Positions 8,107 through 15,585 of a DNA stretch of 60,192 nucleotides are shown here, in pieces. A program made the position numbers and the translations under genes. A model generated the notes under the pieces. It was not told the DNA's origin. It saw only the letters and a list, made by a program, of their open reading frames with translations, and did no database searches. Source of the DNA: Lachnospiraceae bacterium (GTDB lineage Bacteria > Bacillota > Clostridia > Lachnospirales > Lachnospiraceae); the NCBI GenBank assembly GCA_030523275.1, contig JAUNIX010000019.1:1-60192 (forward strand), given 5' to 3'. The stretch's first letter is position 1, and the number at the start of each line of letters is the position of its first letter.

Positions 8107-8880
8107 ATGCTGGAATTAAGAAATATTGATAAATATTATAATTTAGGTACGATTAATGAAATGTGTTTGTTTCACGATTTTAATTTAACAGTGGATGAAG
8201 GGGAGTTTATCTCAGTCATTGGTAGTAATGGCTCTGGTAAGACATCCATGTTGAATCTGATCTGCGGGAGTATTTCACCGGATAAAGGATCAATCTTCAT
8301 TAAAGGACAGGATGTAACCAAGAAGAAAGAATTTGCCCGTTATGCCACGATTGGAAGAGTATACCAAAATCCTGCGATGGGAACTTGTCCAAGTATGACT
8401 ATTTTAGAAAATATGTCGCTCGCAGATAATAAAGGAAAAAGTTTCAATCTTCGTCTGGGAACGAATAAAAAACGAATTTCATATTATCAGGAACTGTTAA
8501 GTGAGTTAAATTTAGGACTTGAGGATAAGCTCCATGTAAAAGTGGGAGCCTTATCTGGCGGTCAGAGACAGGCATTGGCACTATTGATGTCAACAATGAC
8601 TCCGCTTGATTTCTTGATTTTAGATGAACACACGGCAGCATTAGATCCGAAGACTGCGGATATCAATATGATGCTCACTGAACGCTTTGTCCGTGAAAAG
8701 CATCTGACAACGATTATGGTTACACATAATTTGCGTTATGCCGTTGAATACGGTGATCGATTGATCATGATGCATCAGGGAGAAGCAATTCTTGACTTAA
8801 AAGGCGAAGAAAAGGCGAAAATGGGAATTGATCATATTCTTGATAAATTTAATGAGATTAGTATTGAAGTAGGTAATTAG
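8107..8880 (+). CDS. trpZ: TrpZ-type ABC transporter ATP-binding protein
   Basis: ATPase subunit (COG1101) of 257 residues. Walker A is GSNGSGKTS (about 38-46), the signature LSGGQRQALALLM (about 149-161), Walker B FLILDEHTAALDP (about 170-182; the residue after Glu is His instead of the common Pro), and the switch His lies in TIMVTHNLRYA. The ATG follows the permease stop codon directly, so translation is coupled. A strong bidirectional terminator follows within 10 nt, so the operon is trpXYZ only. Confidence 0.9.
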   Translation: MLELRNIDKYYNLGTINEMCLFHDFNLTVDEGEFISVIGSNGSGKTSMLNLICGSISPDKGSIFIKGQDVTKKKEFARYATIGRVYQNPAMGTCPSMTILENMSLADNKGKSFNLRLGTNKKRISYYQELLSELNLGLEDKLHVKVGALSGGQRQALALLMSTMTPLDFLILDEHTAALDPKTADINMMLTERFVREKHLTTIMVTHNLRYAVEYGDRLIMMHQGEAILDLKGEEKAKMGIDHILDKFNEISIEVGN

Positions 8881-8883
8881 CAT

Positions 8884-8932
8884 AAAAAAGACTGTTTGAG
8901 AATGAACATAAATTCTCAAACAGTCTTTTTTT
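8884..8932. terminator. Terminator of trpXYZ (symmetric)
   Basis: A perfect stem of about 20 bp, AAAAAAGACTGTTTGAGAAT paired with ATTCTCAAACAGTCTTTTTT, with an 8-nt loop and T runs readable from both strands. Confidence 0.92.
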
Positions 8933-8940
8933 GTTTACGC

Positions 8941-8988
8941 TTGAAAATTTCAGTAGGCAATTGTATAATATATTTATACAATTGCCTA
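8941..8988 (+). promoter_or_regulatory. Promoter and perfect palindromic operator of the BlaI/M56 pair
   Basis: Promoter TTGAAA (8941-8946), 17 nt, TATAAT (8964-8969). Over the -10 box and start site lies a perfect 15-bp inverted repeat, TAGGCAATTGTATAA (8954-8968) and TTATACAATTGCCTA (8974-8988), with a 5-nt spacer. It contains the TACA/TGTA-like half sites typical of BlaI/MecI-family repressors, and the BlaI-like gene follows 24 nt later. Autorepression is the simple reading. Confidence 0.75.
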
Positions 8989-9011
8989 GAAGCCTATAAA
9001 GGAGAAAAAAT

Positions 9012-9386
9012 ATGAATGAGATGAAACGTTTACCCGATAGTGAATTTGAAATTATGAAAGCAGTTTGGACGCATGAGCCACCTGTCACAACGAATATGCT
9101 AATGCAGGATATTGGAAATGACAAAGGATGGAAGGTTCCTACCTTGATTTCTTTTTTAAAGAGGTTGATCAATAAAGGTTTTTTACGAAGTGAGAAAAAT
9201 GGAAAAGAACGAACGTATTTTCCACTGGTCGAAAAGGAAGATTATTTAAAATTTGAGACGGATTATTTTGTAAAATCTTATCATGGAAATTCATTTTTAA
9301 GTCTTTTGAATACATTTTATGATGGTAAGAAATTAGAGAAAAATGAAATTGATGAATTAAGAAAATTACTGGACGAAGAGGATTAG
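9012..9386 (+). CDS. BlaI/MecI/CopY-family transcriptional repressor
   Basis: Winged-helix repressor of 124 residues. The N-terminal DNA-binding part reads LPDSEFEIMKAVWTHEPPVTTNMLM, followed by a recognition helix region KVPTLISFLKRLINKGFL and the wing with RTYFPLV. The C-terminal helices would dimerise. It lies directly behind a 15-bp perfect palindrome covering its own promoter and 4 nt ahead of an M56 peptidase gene, the usual repressor/antirepressor arrangement. Its regulated targets beyond itself are not visible nearby. A second, distinct BlaI gene is at 55050-55442. Confidence 0.9.
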   Translation: MNEMKRLPDSEFEIMKAVWTHEPPVTTNMLMQDIGNDKGWKVPTLISFLKRLINKGFLRSEKNGKERTYFPLVEKEDYLKFETDYFVKSYHGNSFLSLLNTFYDGKKLEKNEIDELRKLLDEED

Positions 9387-9390
9387 AATT

Positions 9391-10617
9391 ATGCAGAACT
9401 TTTTGGCAGAGGTGATTCAAAATTCTATATTTATGTCTTGTATTATCTTAGTTTATTTGGTCATTACAAAAGTATTTATGAAGCATTATGAGGCGAAATG
9501 GAGATATTATTCCTGGGTCATTCCGTTGACTGGAATGTTATTTCCGATACGACCACATATTCAAATCCCGATAAAAAGTGATGTGATTCCTTCGGTACTA
9601 TCAGCGAATACCAATCAACATTTCTTGTATATGCAGGATACAGCAAAAAACATAGCTAAGAGTCGATTAGCATGGAAAAAGGAATTTCTGATCATATGGA
9701 TTGTCGGTGTCGGAATCATTGTAGCAGTTCAGATATGGAAACATTGGAAATTTTCCAATTTGCTGAAGCGTTGGCGAGATGAAATAACAGAATCACACAT
9801 TCAGGATATTTATCAGAAAATAGGTCGGGAACTTCACATAAAGCGAATGCCGAAATTAATGTATTGTCCATGTTTACATTCCCCTGTTATGACTGGCTTT
9901 TTTTCACCGGTTGTCATTCTACCAAACAAAGATGATTCTTCTGAAAATCTCTATTTTTTATTAAAACATGAATTGGTCCATTACAAACGAAAAGATTTAT
10001 GGTATAAGCTGCTGATCGTGGCAACAATAACGATTAACTGGTTCAATCCAATTGTATATTGGATGGCACGGGAAATTTCCATTCAATGTGAAATTTCCTG
10101 TGATGAAGAAGTACTAAAAAAAGAGTCGATTTGTGTAAGGCAGAAATATGGTCAGTTAATTTTATCTATGATCGAAGGTCAGTCTAAGATACAGACGGCA
10201 TTTGCCACGAATTTTAATTGTGGATTTTACCAGACAAAAGAGCGCATTCTTTGTATCAAGTATGTAGGAAGAAAGAAAAAGGGAATTTTGCTGACAGGTT
10301 TCATGATATTGGCTGTTGTCATGACAGGATTGACATTTCAGATCATAGATGTCACAACTTATCAGCCTTCAGTGGAAAATTCCATTGTTTCCCAAGAGGA
10401 AAAAAAGGAAGACACAAGTTTTGATACTGTTGTTGAATCTAATGAAAATGAGAAATATAAATATAATATTGTCACGGAAAATGGAGAGATTCGTGATATT
10501 AGTGTTGCGGATTTACATCAATATGCAAAAGTGGATGCTCCAAATGCTCATGCATATAAAATTGGTAAGATAAAAGATGTCAATATAACAACGGATGCCA
10601 CGGCAGAATATAAATAA
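9391..10617 (+). CDS. BlaR1-like M56 membrane metalloprotease lacking a penicillin sensor
   Basis: Antirepressor-type protein of 408 residues. N-terminal membrane segments are followed by a cytoplasmic zinc-protease region with LLKHELVHYKRKD (HExxH at about residue 193) and a further segment NWFNPIVYWMAREI, as in BlaR1/MecR1. After the last membrane helix (about 292-318) only about 90 extracellular residues follow, rich in Glu/Lys/Asn, with no SxxK or KTG motif. So the OXA-like beta-lactam sensor of true BlaR1 is missing and the signal is unknown. Encoded 4 nt after the BlaI-like gene. Confidence 0.88.
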   Translation: MQNFLAEVIQNSIFMSCIILVYLVITKVFMKHYEAKWRYYSWVIPLTGMLFPIRPHIQIPIKSDVIPSVLSANTNQHFLYMQDTAKNIAKSRLAWKKEFLIIWIVGVGIIVAVQIWKHWKFSNLLKRWRDEITESHIQDIYQKIGRELHIKRMPKLMYCPCLHSPVMTGFFSPVVILPNKDDSSENLYFLLKHELVHYKRKDLWYKLLIVATITINWFNPIVYWMAREISIQCEISCDEEVLKKESICVRQKYGQLILSMIEGQSKIQTAFATNFNCGFYQTKERILCIKYVGRKKKGILLTGFMILAVVMTGLTFQIIDVTTYQPSVENSIVSQEEKKEDTSFDTVVESNENEKYKYNIVTENGEIRDISVADLHQYAKVDAPNAHAYKIGKIKDVNITTDATAEYK

Positions 10618-10625
10618 TTTTTATA

Positions 10626-10680
10626 AAAAACTCCTCGTCGGAGAGTCAATGGATGAACTCTCTGACAAGGAGTCTTTTTT
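10626..10680 (+). terminator. Terminator after the BlaI/M56 pair
   Basis: Long imperfect stem with arms 10630-10646 and 10656-10672 (ACTCCT-GTC-GAGAGT against ACTCTC-GAC-AGGAGT), followed by TCTTTTTT. The AAAAAA on the 5' side suggests it also serves the convergent gene. Confidence 0.88.
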
Positions 10681-10705
10681 GCATATTTAAAAACGGTATC
10701 CGTTT

Positions 10706-11554
10706 TTAATATCCATATTCATCAATGACAATATTGATTGCATCAATCAGCCCTTGATGATCTTTGCTTGCTGCTACACCGTAATCCTGCTGTGCAAAGC
10801 GATCAGGTAAAATGGTCAGTCCGTCATCCACATAACCATTTAAAATACTAGTATCAACCGCAAATGCGTCGATGGTTCCATCTTTTAATGCATTGTAAAG
10901 TTGTTGATAAGAAGAATATTCCATAAAAATTGGGGCAATGTTATAATTTCTCTGCTTAAAGTATTTTAACATATGGGCACGTGTATCGGCATTTTTTGCA
11001 ACACCAACTTTTTTTCCATCCAATTTATGAACGGACGTGATTTTTCCAGTACCAAGGCTATTGTTATCAGAATAGTCTTTTTTTACCATGATACCAATTG
11101 CATCACTATAGTAAGAGTCAGAGAAAGCAAATGTTTTTTTACGCTCGCTTGTAATCGTATAGGTAGCGATGACACAGTCTACACTATTTTCAACTAATAG
11201 AGTACTACGGTTTTCCACAGTAGCTTTTACAAACGTAACCAGTTTTTCTTTTTTTGCTTTATCTGGTGTTGTATCAAAGATTTTAGCTGCAACCTGGTAA
11301 GCAAGATCAATTTCCATACCGGAATATGTTTTTGTCTCTTTATCATAATATCCAAATCCGGGAACGTCTGTTTTCACGCCGACGATCAGATAACCGCGAT
11401 CGATGATTGTTTGGATATCATCCGTAATTTTAATCGTATAATCTTTTTTTTCTGTGCTGGAATGATCGGTTGTTGAAGTTCCAGAACATCCAGTCAAAGA
11501 CATCAATAGTACAAGTATGAATGCCAAAATAATGGAAAGCTTTTTTTGTTTCAT
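10706..11554 (-). CDS. Amino-acid (glutamate/aspartate-type) solute-binding lipoprotein
   Basis: Extracellular solute-binding protein family 3 of 282 residues. The lipoprotein signal has lipobox LTGC, then the mature domain with RGYLIVGVKTDVPGFGYYD and GMEIDLAYQVAAKIF typical of polar amino-acid binders. I chose the ATG at 11554 (GGGAGGG just upstream) over a GTG at 11569. It is the last of three minus-strand genes, 14 nt after a Na+/H+-dicarboxylate symporter. No ABC permease or ATPase is next to it, so it is either an orphan receptor, works with a distant ABC system, or feeds the symporter. The ligand is inferred from the family only. Confidence 0.87.
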   Translation of the reverse strand: MKQKKLSIILAFILVLLMSLTGCSGTSTTDHSSTEKKDYTIKITDDIQTIIDRGYLIVGVKTDVPGFGYYDKETKTYSGMEIDLAYQVAAKIFDTTPDKAKKEKLVTFVKATVENRSTLLVENSVDCVIATYTITSERKKTFAFSDSYYSDAIGIMVKKDYSDNNSLGTGKITSVHKLDGKKVGVAKNADTRAHMLKYFKQRNYNIAPIFMEYSSYQQLYNALKDGTIDAFAVDTSILNGYVDDGLTILPDRFAQQDYGVAASKDHQGLIDAINIVIDEYGY

Positions 11555-11568
11555 TGAAATCCCTCCCA

Positions 11569-12852
11569 CTATTTAGAAGGTGTGGCAGCATTAAATACAT
11601 CTCGATCTAAAGAGCCATCCTGATGTGCAACGATAGTTGTACATACTGCATCACCAGTGATATTAACAGCGGTACGGCACATATCAAGAATACGGTCAAT
11701 ACCCATGATCAGAGCGATGGCTTCTACAGGAAGTCCAACTGAAGCAAATACCATTGATAATGTGATCAAACCAACACCAGGAACACCAGCAGTTCCGATA
11801 GAAGCTAAGGTTGCAGTTGCGATAACTGTAACATAATCAGCGATACCTAAGTTAATACCATAAGCCTGAGCAGCAAATACAACGGCAACACCCTGCATAA
11901 TGGCTGTACCATCCATGTTGATCGTTGCACCGAGAGGAATGGTAAAAGAAGAAATTCTCTTGGAAACACCGACTTTTTCATCTAAGGTTTCAATCGATAA
12001 TGGAATGGTTGCATTAGAAGTTGCAGTCGAGAATGCGAATCCCATAACCGGAGCAAATTTCTTTAAAAACTTGATCGGATTTAATCCAGTGAATAATTTT
12101 AGGAAAATCATATATACAACACAACATTGTACGACTAATCCGCCGAATACGGTTCCCATGTATTTTAGCATTGGTACAAAAGCATCAAAACCGATTTCTG
12201 TAAAAGTTTTTGCGATCAAACTAAATACACCGATTGGAGCCACAGACATAACCATATTTGTCATTTCCATCATCAAGTCATTAAATTGGGCAAAGAAGGT
12301 AGAAACAGTCTCTGCCTGCTCCCCTAATTTTGCAAGAAGGATACCAACGATCATTGCAAATAAAATAATCTGTAGCATATTTCCTTCTGCCAGTCCCTGA
12401 ATTGGATTCTTCGGAATGATGTTTAATAGCGTATCAGCAAAACTGGTACTTTCTGCTACTGTTGCTTCTCCTTTTTCAATGTTAGAAATATCTAAGCCAA
12501 GACCAGGATTGGTTAAATTGGCAAGAGAGGTTGCAACAGTTACTGCAATGGCAGTCGTCATTAAATAAAACCCAATTGTTTTTACACCGACACGGCCTAA
12601 TGTTTTTGTGTCTCCGATTGCAGAACTACCGCAGACAAGAGAGCAAAATACCAGTGGTACGACTAACATCTGCATCAATCTTAAAAATCCTTGTCCAAGT
12701 ACATAAAAGACACCGCCAACGACAATATCATCGCGAACATAACCAGCCGGCACATAATAGTGCATAATAACACCGACAATTGCACCGGCAATCAGAGCGA
12801 TAAAAATTTTCGTTGTGAGTCCCATTTTTTTCTGTTCTTTCTTTGTTGCCAT
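11569..12852 (-). CDS. Dicarboxylate/amino acid:cation symporter (DAACS, GltP/GltT-like)
   Basis: Secondary transporter of 427 residues with about eight membrane helices and two re-entrant loops. Family motifs are visible: serine-rich FSTATSNATIPLS (re-entrant loop 1, about residue 275), NMDGTAIMQGV (about 312-322, the NMDGT sodium/aspartate motif) and GVPGVGLITLSMVF (re-entrant loop 2). The late helix has IDRILDMCRTAVNITGD, with the Asp and Arg that read glutamate/aspartate-type substrates. Substrate is therefore probably glutamate, aspartate or a C4 acid. It lies between an RmlD-like gene and a solute-binding gene. Confidence 0.92.
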   Translation of the reverse strand: MATKKEQKKMGLTTKIFIALIAGAIVGVIMHYYVPAGYVRDDIVVGGVFYVLGQGFLRLMQMLVVPLVFCSLVCGSSAIGDTKTLGRVGVKTIGFYLMTTAIAVTVATSLANLTNPGLGLDISNIEKGEATVAESTSFADTLLNIIPKNPIQGLAEGNMLQIILFAMIVGILLAKLGEQAETVSTFFAQFNDLMMEMTNMVMSVAPIGVFSLIAKTFTEIGFDAFVPMLKYMGTVFGGLVVQCCVVYMIFLKLFTGLNPIKFLKKFAPVMGFAFSTATSNATIPLSIETLDEKVGVSKRISSFTIPLGATINMDGTAIMQGVAVVFAAQAYGINLGIADYVTVIATATLASIGTAGVPGVGLITLSMVFASVGLPVEAIALIMGIDRILDMCRTAVNITGDAVCTTIVAHQDGSLDRDVFNAATPSK

Positions 12853-12863
12853 AAATGTTCCTC

Positions 12864-13715
12864 CTATTTGTTTATTGTTTTCATATAATCAGATAAAGCA
12901 TCCTTCCATGCAGGCATTTCATAATTATCTGTTAATTTCATCATTAAGTTATCAAGAATGGTATAGCGACCACGACCCTCAATGGTTGTACTATTTGAAA
13001 GTACAGGTTCTAAGGTTACATTTTCGATTCCGGCTAATCGAAGAATTTCTACACCAAATTCATACCGGCTACAAAAGCCTTCACAAGATGCATGGTAAGT
13101 TCCATATTCTTTTGTTTCTAATAAATGAATGATAAATTTGGCAAGTTCAGTGGCACTGGTTGGTGTGCTAAACTGATCGGATGGAAGCTGGATGTTTGTT
13201 CTTGTTTTTGCTTGATTTAATAAAACAGATACAAAATTATGTTTTCCATCACCATAAATCCAAGAACTTCTGATAATGATGTGTTTTGGATTCAGTTCAC
13301 GAACAAATGTTTCGCCAGCCAATTTGGATTTTCCATAAACTGTAATCGGTGATACTACATCAAATTCATTTAATGCATCACGGTTTTTACCATTAAATAC
13401 ATCATCGGTTGATATTTGAATAAATTTTGCGTTTGCAGAACGTGTTGCAGCTGCTAAATTACGTGGACCGATGGCATTGACCTTATATGCGTCGATCATA
13501 TTTTCTTCACATGTCTTTAAATCTGTCATACCGGCGCAGTTAATGACAACATTTGGTTTTGTGACCTTCATATAAGATGCAACTTCATCATAATCTGTGA
13601 TATCTAAATCAATATCGGTCGTTACGACGGTATACTTATGATAGTCTAGTTGATTGTAGATAGCGGTTCCTAATTGTCCTTTGGCACCAGTAATCCAAAT
13701 TTTTGTTTTACTCAT
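12864..13715 (-). CDS. RmlD-like sugar-nucleotide reductase (NAD(P)-dependent SDR)
   Basis: Extended short-chain dehydrogenase of 283 residues similar to dTDP-4-dehydrorhamnose reductase. N-terminal nucleotide-binding motif ITGAKGQLG (about 8-16), NCAGMTDLKTCE (about 59-70), STDDVFNG with the active-site Thr/Asp region, and the catalytic YGKSK (about 127-131). No other rml/rfb genes are nearby, so dTDP-rhamnose synthesis is not certain; a related SAM-synthetase-beta-like or sugar reductase role is possible. The ATG has a GGAGATG ribosome site. It is first of three codirectional genes, 11 nt ahead of the symporter. Confidence 0.85.
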   Translation of the reverse strand: MSKTKIWITGAKGQLGTAIYNQLDYHKYTVVTTDIDLDITDYDEVASYMKVTKPNVVINCAGMTDLKTCEENMIDAYKVNAIGPRNLAAATRSANAKFIQISTDDVFNGKNRDALNEFDVVSPITVYGKSKLAGETFVRELNPKHIIIRSSWIYGDGKHNFVSVLLNQAKTRTNIQLPSDQFSTPTSATELAKFIIHLLETKEYGTYHASCEGFCSRYEFGVEILRLAGIENVTLEPVLSNSTTIEGRGRYTILDNLMMKLTDNYEMPAWKDALSDYMKTINK

Positions 13716-13837
13716 ATTCTTTCATCTCCTTACATAAAAATAGGTCCAATTTACTTACTTCTTGTAAAAAAGGACCGACACCATTGACGATTTGTTTTTA
13801 AAATTTTATGATATAATATATACTATATTAATTATAT

Positions 13838-13882
13838 CTACAGAATACAGAAAACTACATAAAACAATATAAAACTACAGAA
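13838..13882. promoter_or_regulatory. Three CTACA(G/T)AA direct repeats upstream of the response regulator
   Basis: CTACAGAA at 13838, CTACATAA at 13855 and CTACAGAA at 13875 lie in the 220-bp region between divergent genes. Repeated octamers ahead of a response regulator gene are candidate binding sites. Spacings of 17 and 20 nt are not perfectly helical. Confidence 0.35.
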
Positions 13883-13935
13883 AAGCTTAAAAATTCAAAT
13901 GATGAAGAACGGAACTATCAATAGGAGGAAATACT

Positions 13936-14802
13936 GTGAACTTTATGATAATAGACGATGACAAAAGTGCACGAACATTATTAAATTCTCTGGTGACTCG
14001 GAATCAGCTTGGGACAGTAATTGCTCAGTTAGAGGAAGGAACAAATGCGGTGGAGGACATTTTGTTTTATGACCCAGATATTTTACTCATTGATCTGCTG
14101 CTTCCAGGCAAAGACGGCATTGAGATTGTGACAGAAGTGATGGAAAACGGATACCAGGGAAAAGTGGTCATGATTTCTTGTGTAGAAGATGCGGACTTGA
14201 TTTCTGAAGCATATAAAAGTGGTATCGTATTTTACATGAATAAGCCGATTAATCAGATTGAAACAGTGAGTGTGCTCCAAAATGTGATCAAAATGTTGGA
14301 ATTAGAACGCTCGATGATACAGATTAAAAGTGTTATTTTGCAGTTAGATGAAACACCAAGTGTGGTTGAAACAAAAGATATTGAGCAGCAACTTGATGAG
14401 ATTTTTATGGAAATAGGAATGGTCGGGTTATCGGGAACAGAGGAAATCCGTGAAGTATTAAAAATGATTTATCGAATCCAAAAGCAGGAACATCGGAAAA
14501 ATTATCATTTGAAAGATGTTTATATGGAAGTTAGTAAAAAGCTTTATGGAGAAAAGGAATTAAAAGTAAAACAAAAAAGCATGGAACAACGTATACGTCG
14601 TACCATTCAAAAGGTGCTGAGTAATCTTGCAGAGCTTGGATGTGAAGATTATTATGATCCAATCTTTACTTGTTATGCAAATAGTTTGTTTGATTTTCGA
14701 GAAATAAGACAGGCAATGCAGCATATCAAAGATCCACAGGCATATGCGGGAAAAATCAACACTAAAAAATTTATGGAAGGCATTTTATCAAGAGTTGACT
14801 AG
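13936..14802 (+). CDS. Response regulator with YcbB (GlnL-type) output domain
   Basis: Response regulator of 288 residues. The receiver domain (1-120) has acidic pocket IIDDDKS, phospho-acceptor Asp in DILLIDLLLPGKDG (about residue 53) and conserved Lys in NKPINQ. The C-terminal part (about 150-288) resembles the YcbB domain of B. subtilis GlnL, which controls glutamine use. Start is GTG with AGGAGG 7 nt upstream. No sensor kinase is adjacent, unlike ycbA-ycbB. It is divergent from the symporter/binding-protein cluster and next to the que and glt regions, so a glutamine/glutamate role is plausible but inferred. Confidence 0.82.
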   Translation: MNFMIIDDDKSARTLLNSLVTRNQLGTVIAQLEEGTNAVEDILFYDPDILLIDLLLPGKDGIEIVTEVMENGYQGKVVMISCVEDADLISEAYKSGIVFYMNKPINQIETVSVLQNVIKMLELERSMIQIKSVILQLDETPSVVETKDIEQQLDEIFMEIGMVGLSGTEEIREVLKMIYRIQKQEHRKNYHLKDVYMEVSKKLYGEKELKVKQKSMEQRIRRTIQKVLSNLAELGCEDYYDPIFTCYANSLFDFREIRQAMQHIKDPQAYAGKINTKKFMEGILSRVD

Positions 14803-14823
14803 TAAAATAGAACATGATATGAT
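14795..14823 (+). promoter_or_regulatory. Promoter of the que operon
   Basis: TTGACT (14795-14800), 17 nt, TATGAT (14818-14823). The -35 box overlaps the end of the response regulator gene, and the predicted start lies about 15 nt before the preQ1 riboswitch. Confidence 0.65.
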
Positions 14824-14845
14824 AAATAAGTTGAGAAAATAGAAT

Positions 14846-14888
14846 CAGACAGTTCGCTTGTACCATCCTGTCTTTAAACAAAACTAGG
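14846..14888 (+). promoter_or_regulatory. preQ1-I riboswitch
   Basis: Small H-type pseudoknot aptamer. P1 is AGACAG (14847-14852) with CTGTCT (14868-14873). The loop has TTCGC and GTACC, and the A-rich tail AAACAAAACTAGG supplies the GG that closes P2 with the loop CC. This matches the preQ1-I pattern seen in thermophile and Clostridial leaders. It precedes a terminator and the four preQ0-synthesis genes, which is the expected location. Confidence 0.92.
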
Positions 14889-14919
14889 ACCGTATTGATA
14901 TGATCAAGGATACTTTGTG

Positions 14920-14953
14920 TAGGGACAGGCGATTTTTTACCTGTCCCTATTTT
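14920..14953 (+). terminator. preQ1 riboswitch expression-platform terminator
   Basis: A perfect 10-bp stem TAGGGACAGG / CCTGTCCCTA (14920-14949) is followed by TTTT. The 5' arm segment GACAGG (14924-14929) can instead pair with CCTGTC (14867-14872), which is the 3' strand of riboswitch P1. That gives a simple switch: preQ1 holds P1 closed, the terminator forms, and que genes are off. Confidence 0.88.
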
Positions 14954-15133
14954 GTTACATGGGAAATTTTTTCATTCAATTTCCTATGTAACAAAACGCT
15001 CCGCGAGAATGTGATCAGATGCGGCATAAGGAACACTGCTTATAGCAGTCTGCATCTGGCGTGCAAAGCGAAGCAAGTCCCATAGGGAATGAGAGATTTA
15101 AAGAGTTCAGGATGGACTTGTCCGCTTTGTTCT
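14954..15133 (+). repeat. Interspersed structured element, copy 2 (queD leader)
   Basis: Second and longer copy of the element in the trpX leader. It opens with a 15-bp hairpin GTTACATGGGAAATT / AATTTCCTATGTAAC (14954-14992). Then CGCG 15002-15005 pairs with CGTG 15060-15063, TCAGATGC 15015-15022 with GCATCTGG 15052-15059, and ACTGCT with AGCAGT (15035-15049). A further long helix pairs CAAAGCG 15064-15070 and GCAAGTCC 15073-15080 with GGACTTGT 15114-15121 and CGCTTTG 15123-15129. Its 3' end (15088-15133) recurs in the nhaC leader. Function unknown. Confidence 0.7.
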
Positions 15134-15162
15134 GTAGTAAATAGATAAAGGAGCAAGAAATA

Positions 15163-15585
15163 ATGTATGTATTAAAAACAGAGCATGAATTTGATGCTGC
15201 ACATTTTTTAAAAGGATATGATGGAAAATGCAGCAATATTCATGGACATCGTTGGAAAGTTGTCGTGAGTGTTGGCAGTGAAACGTTGCAGACAGAAGGA
15301 AATGTCAGAGGCATGGTGGTAGATTTTTCAGAATTAAAATCAGATGTGAAGGCAATGGTTGATTTTTTTGATCATAAACTGATTATTGAAGATAATAGTT
15401 TAAAGTCCGGGACATTAAAAGCCCTAAACGAAGAGGGATTTGCAATAATTTCTTTACCAATACGTCCGACAGCGGAGAATTTCTCTAAATATTTTTATGA
15501 TCAGATGAAAGAAAAAGGTTATCAGGTGGTTGAGGTTGTCGTTTATGAGACACCAAAGAATTGTGCCACCTATCGGGAGTGCTAA
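15163..15585 (+). CDS. queD: 6-carboxy-5,6,7,8-tetrahydropterin synthase QueD
   Basis: Second step of queuosine precursor synthesis, turning dihydroneopterin triphosphate into CPH4. The PTPS fold shows zinc-binding His in HEFDAAHFL (about 7-15) and NIHGHRWKV (about 26-34), the catalytic Cys in GKCSNIHGH, and the C-terminal glutamate in VVYETPKN that anchors the pterin. 140 residues is normal for the family. First gene of queD-queE-folE-queC, with GGAG ribosome site, behind a preQ1 riboswitch and a structured repeat element. Confidence 0.95.
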   Translation: MYVLKTEHEFDAAHFLKGYDGKCSNIHGHRWKVVVSVGSETLQTEGNVRGMVVDFSELKSDVKAMVDFFDHKLIIEDNSLKSGTLKALNEEGFAIISLPIRPTAENFSKYFYDQMKEKGYQVVEVVVYETPKNCATYREC

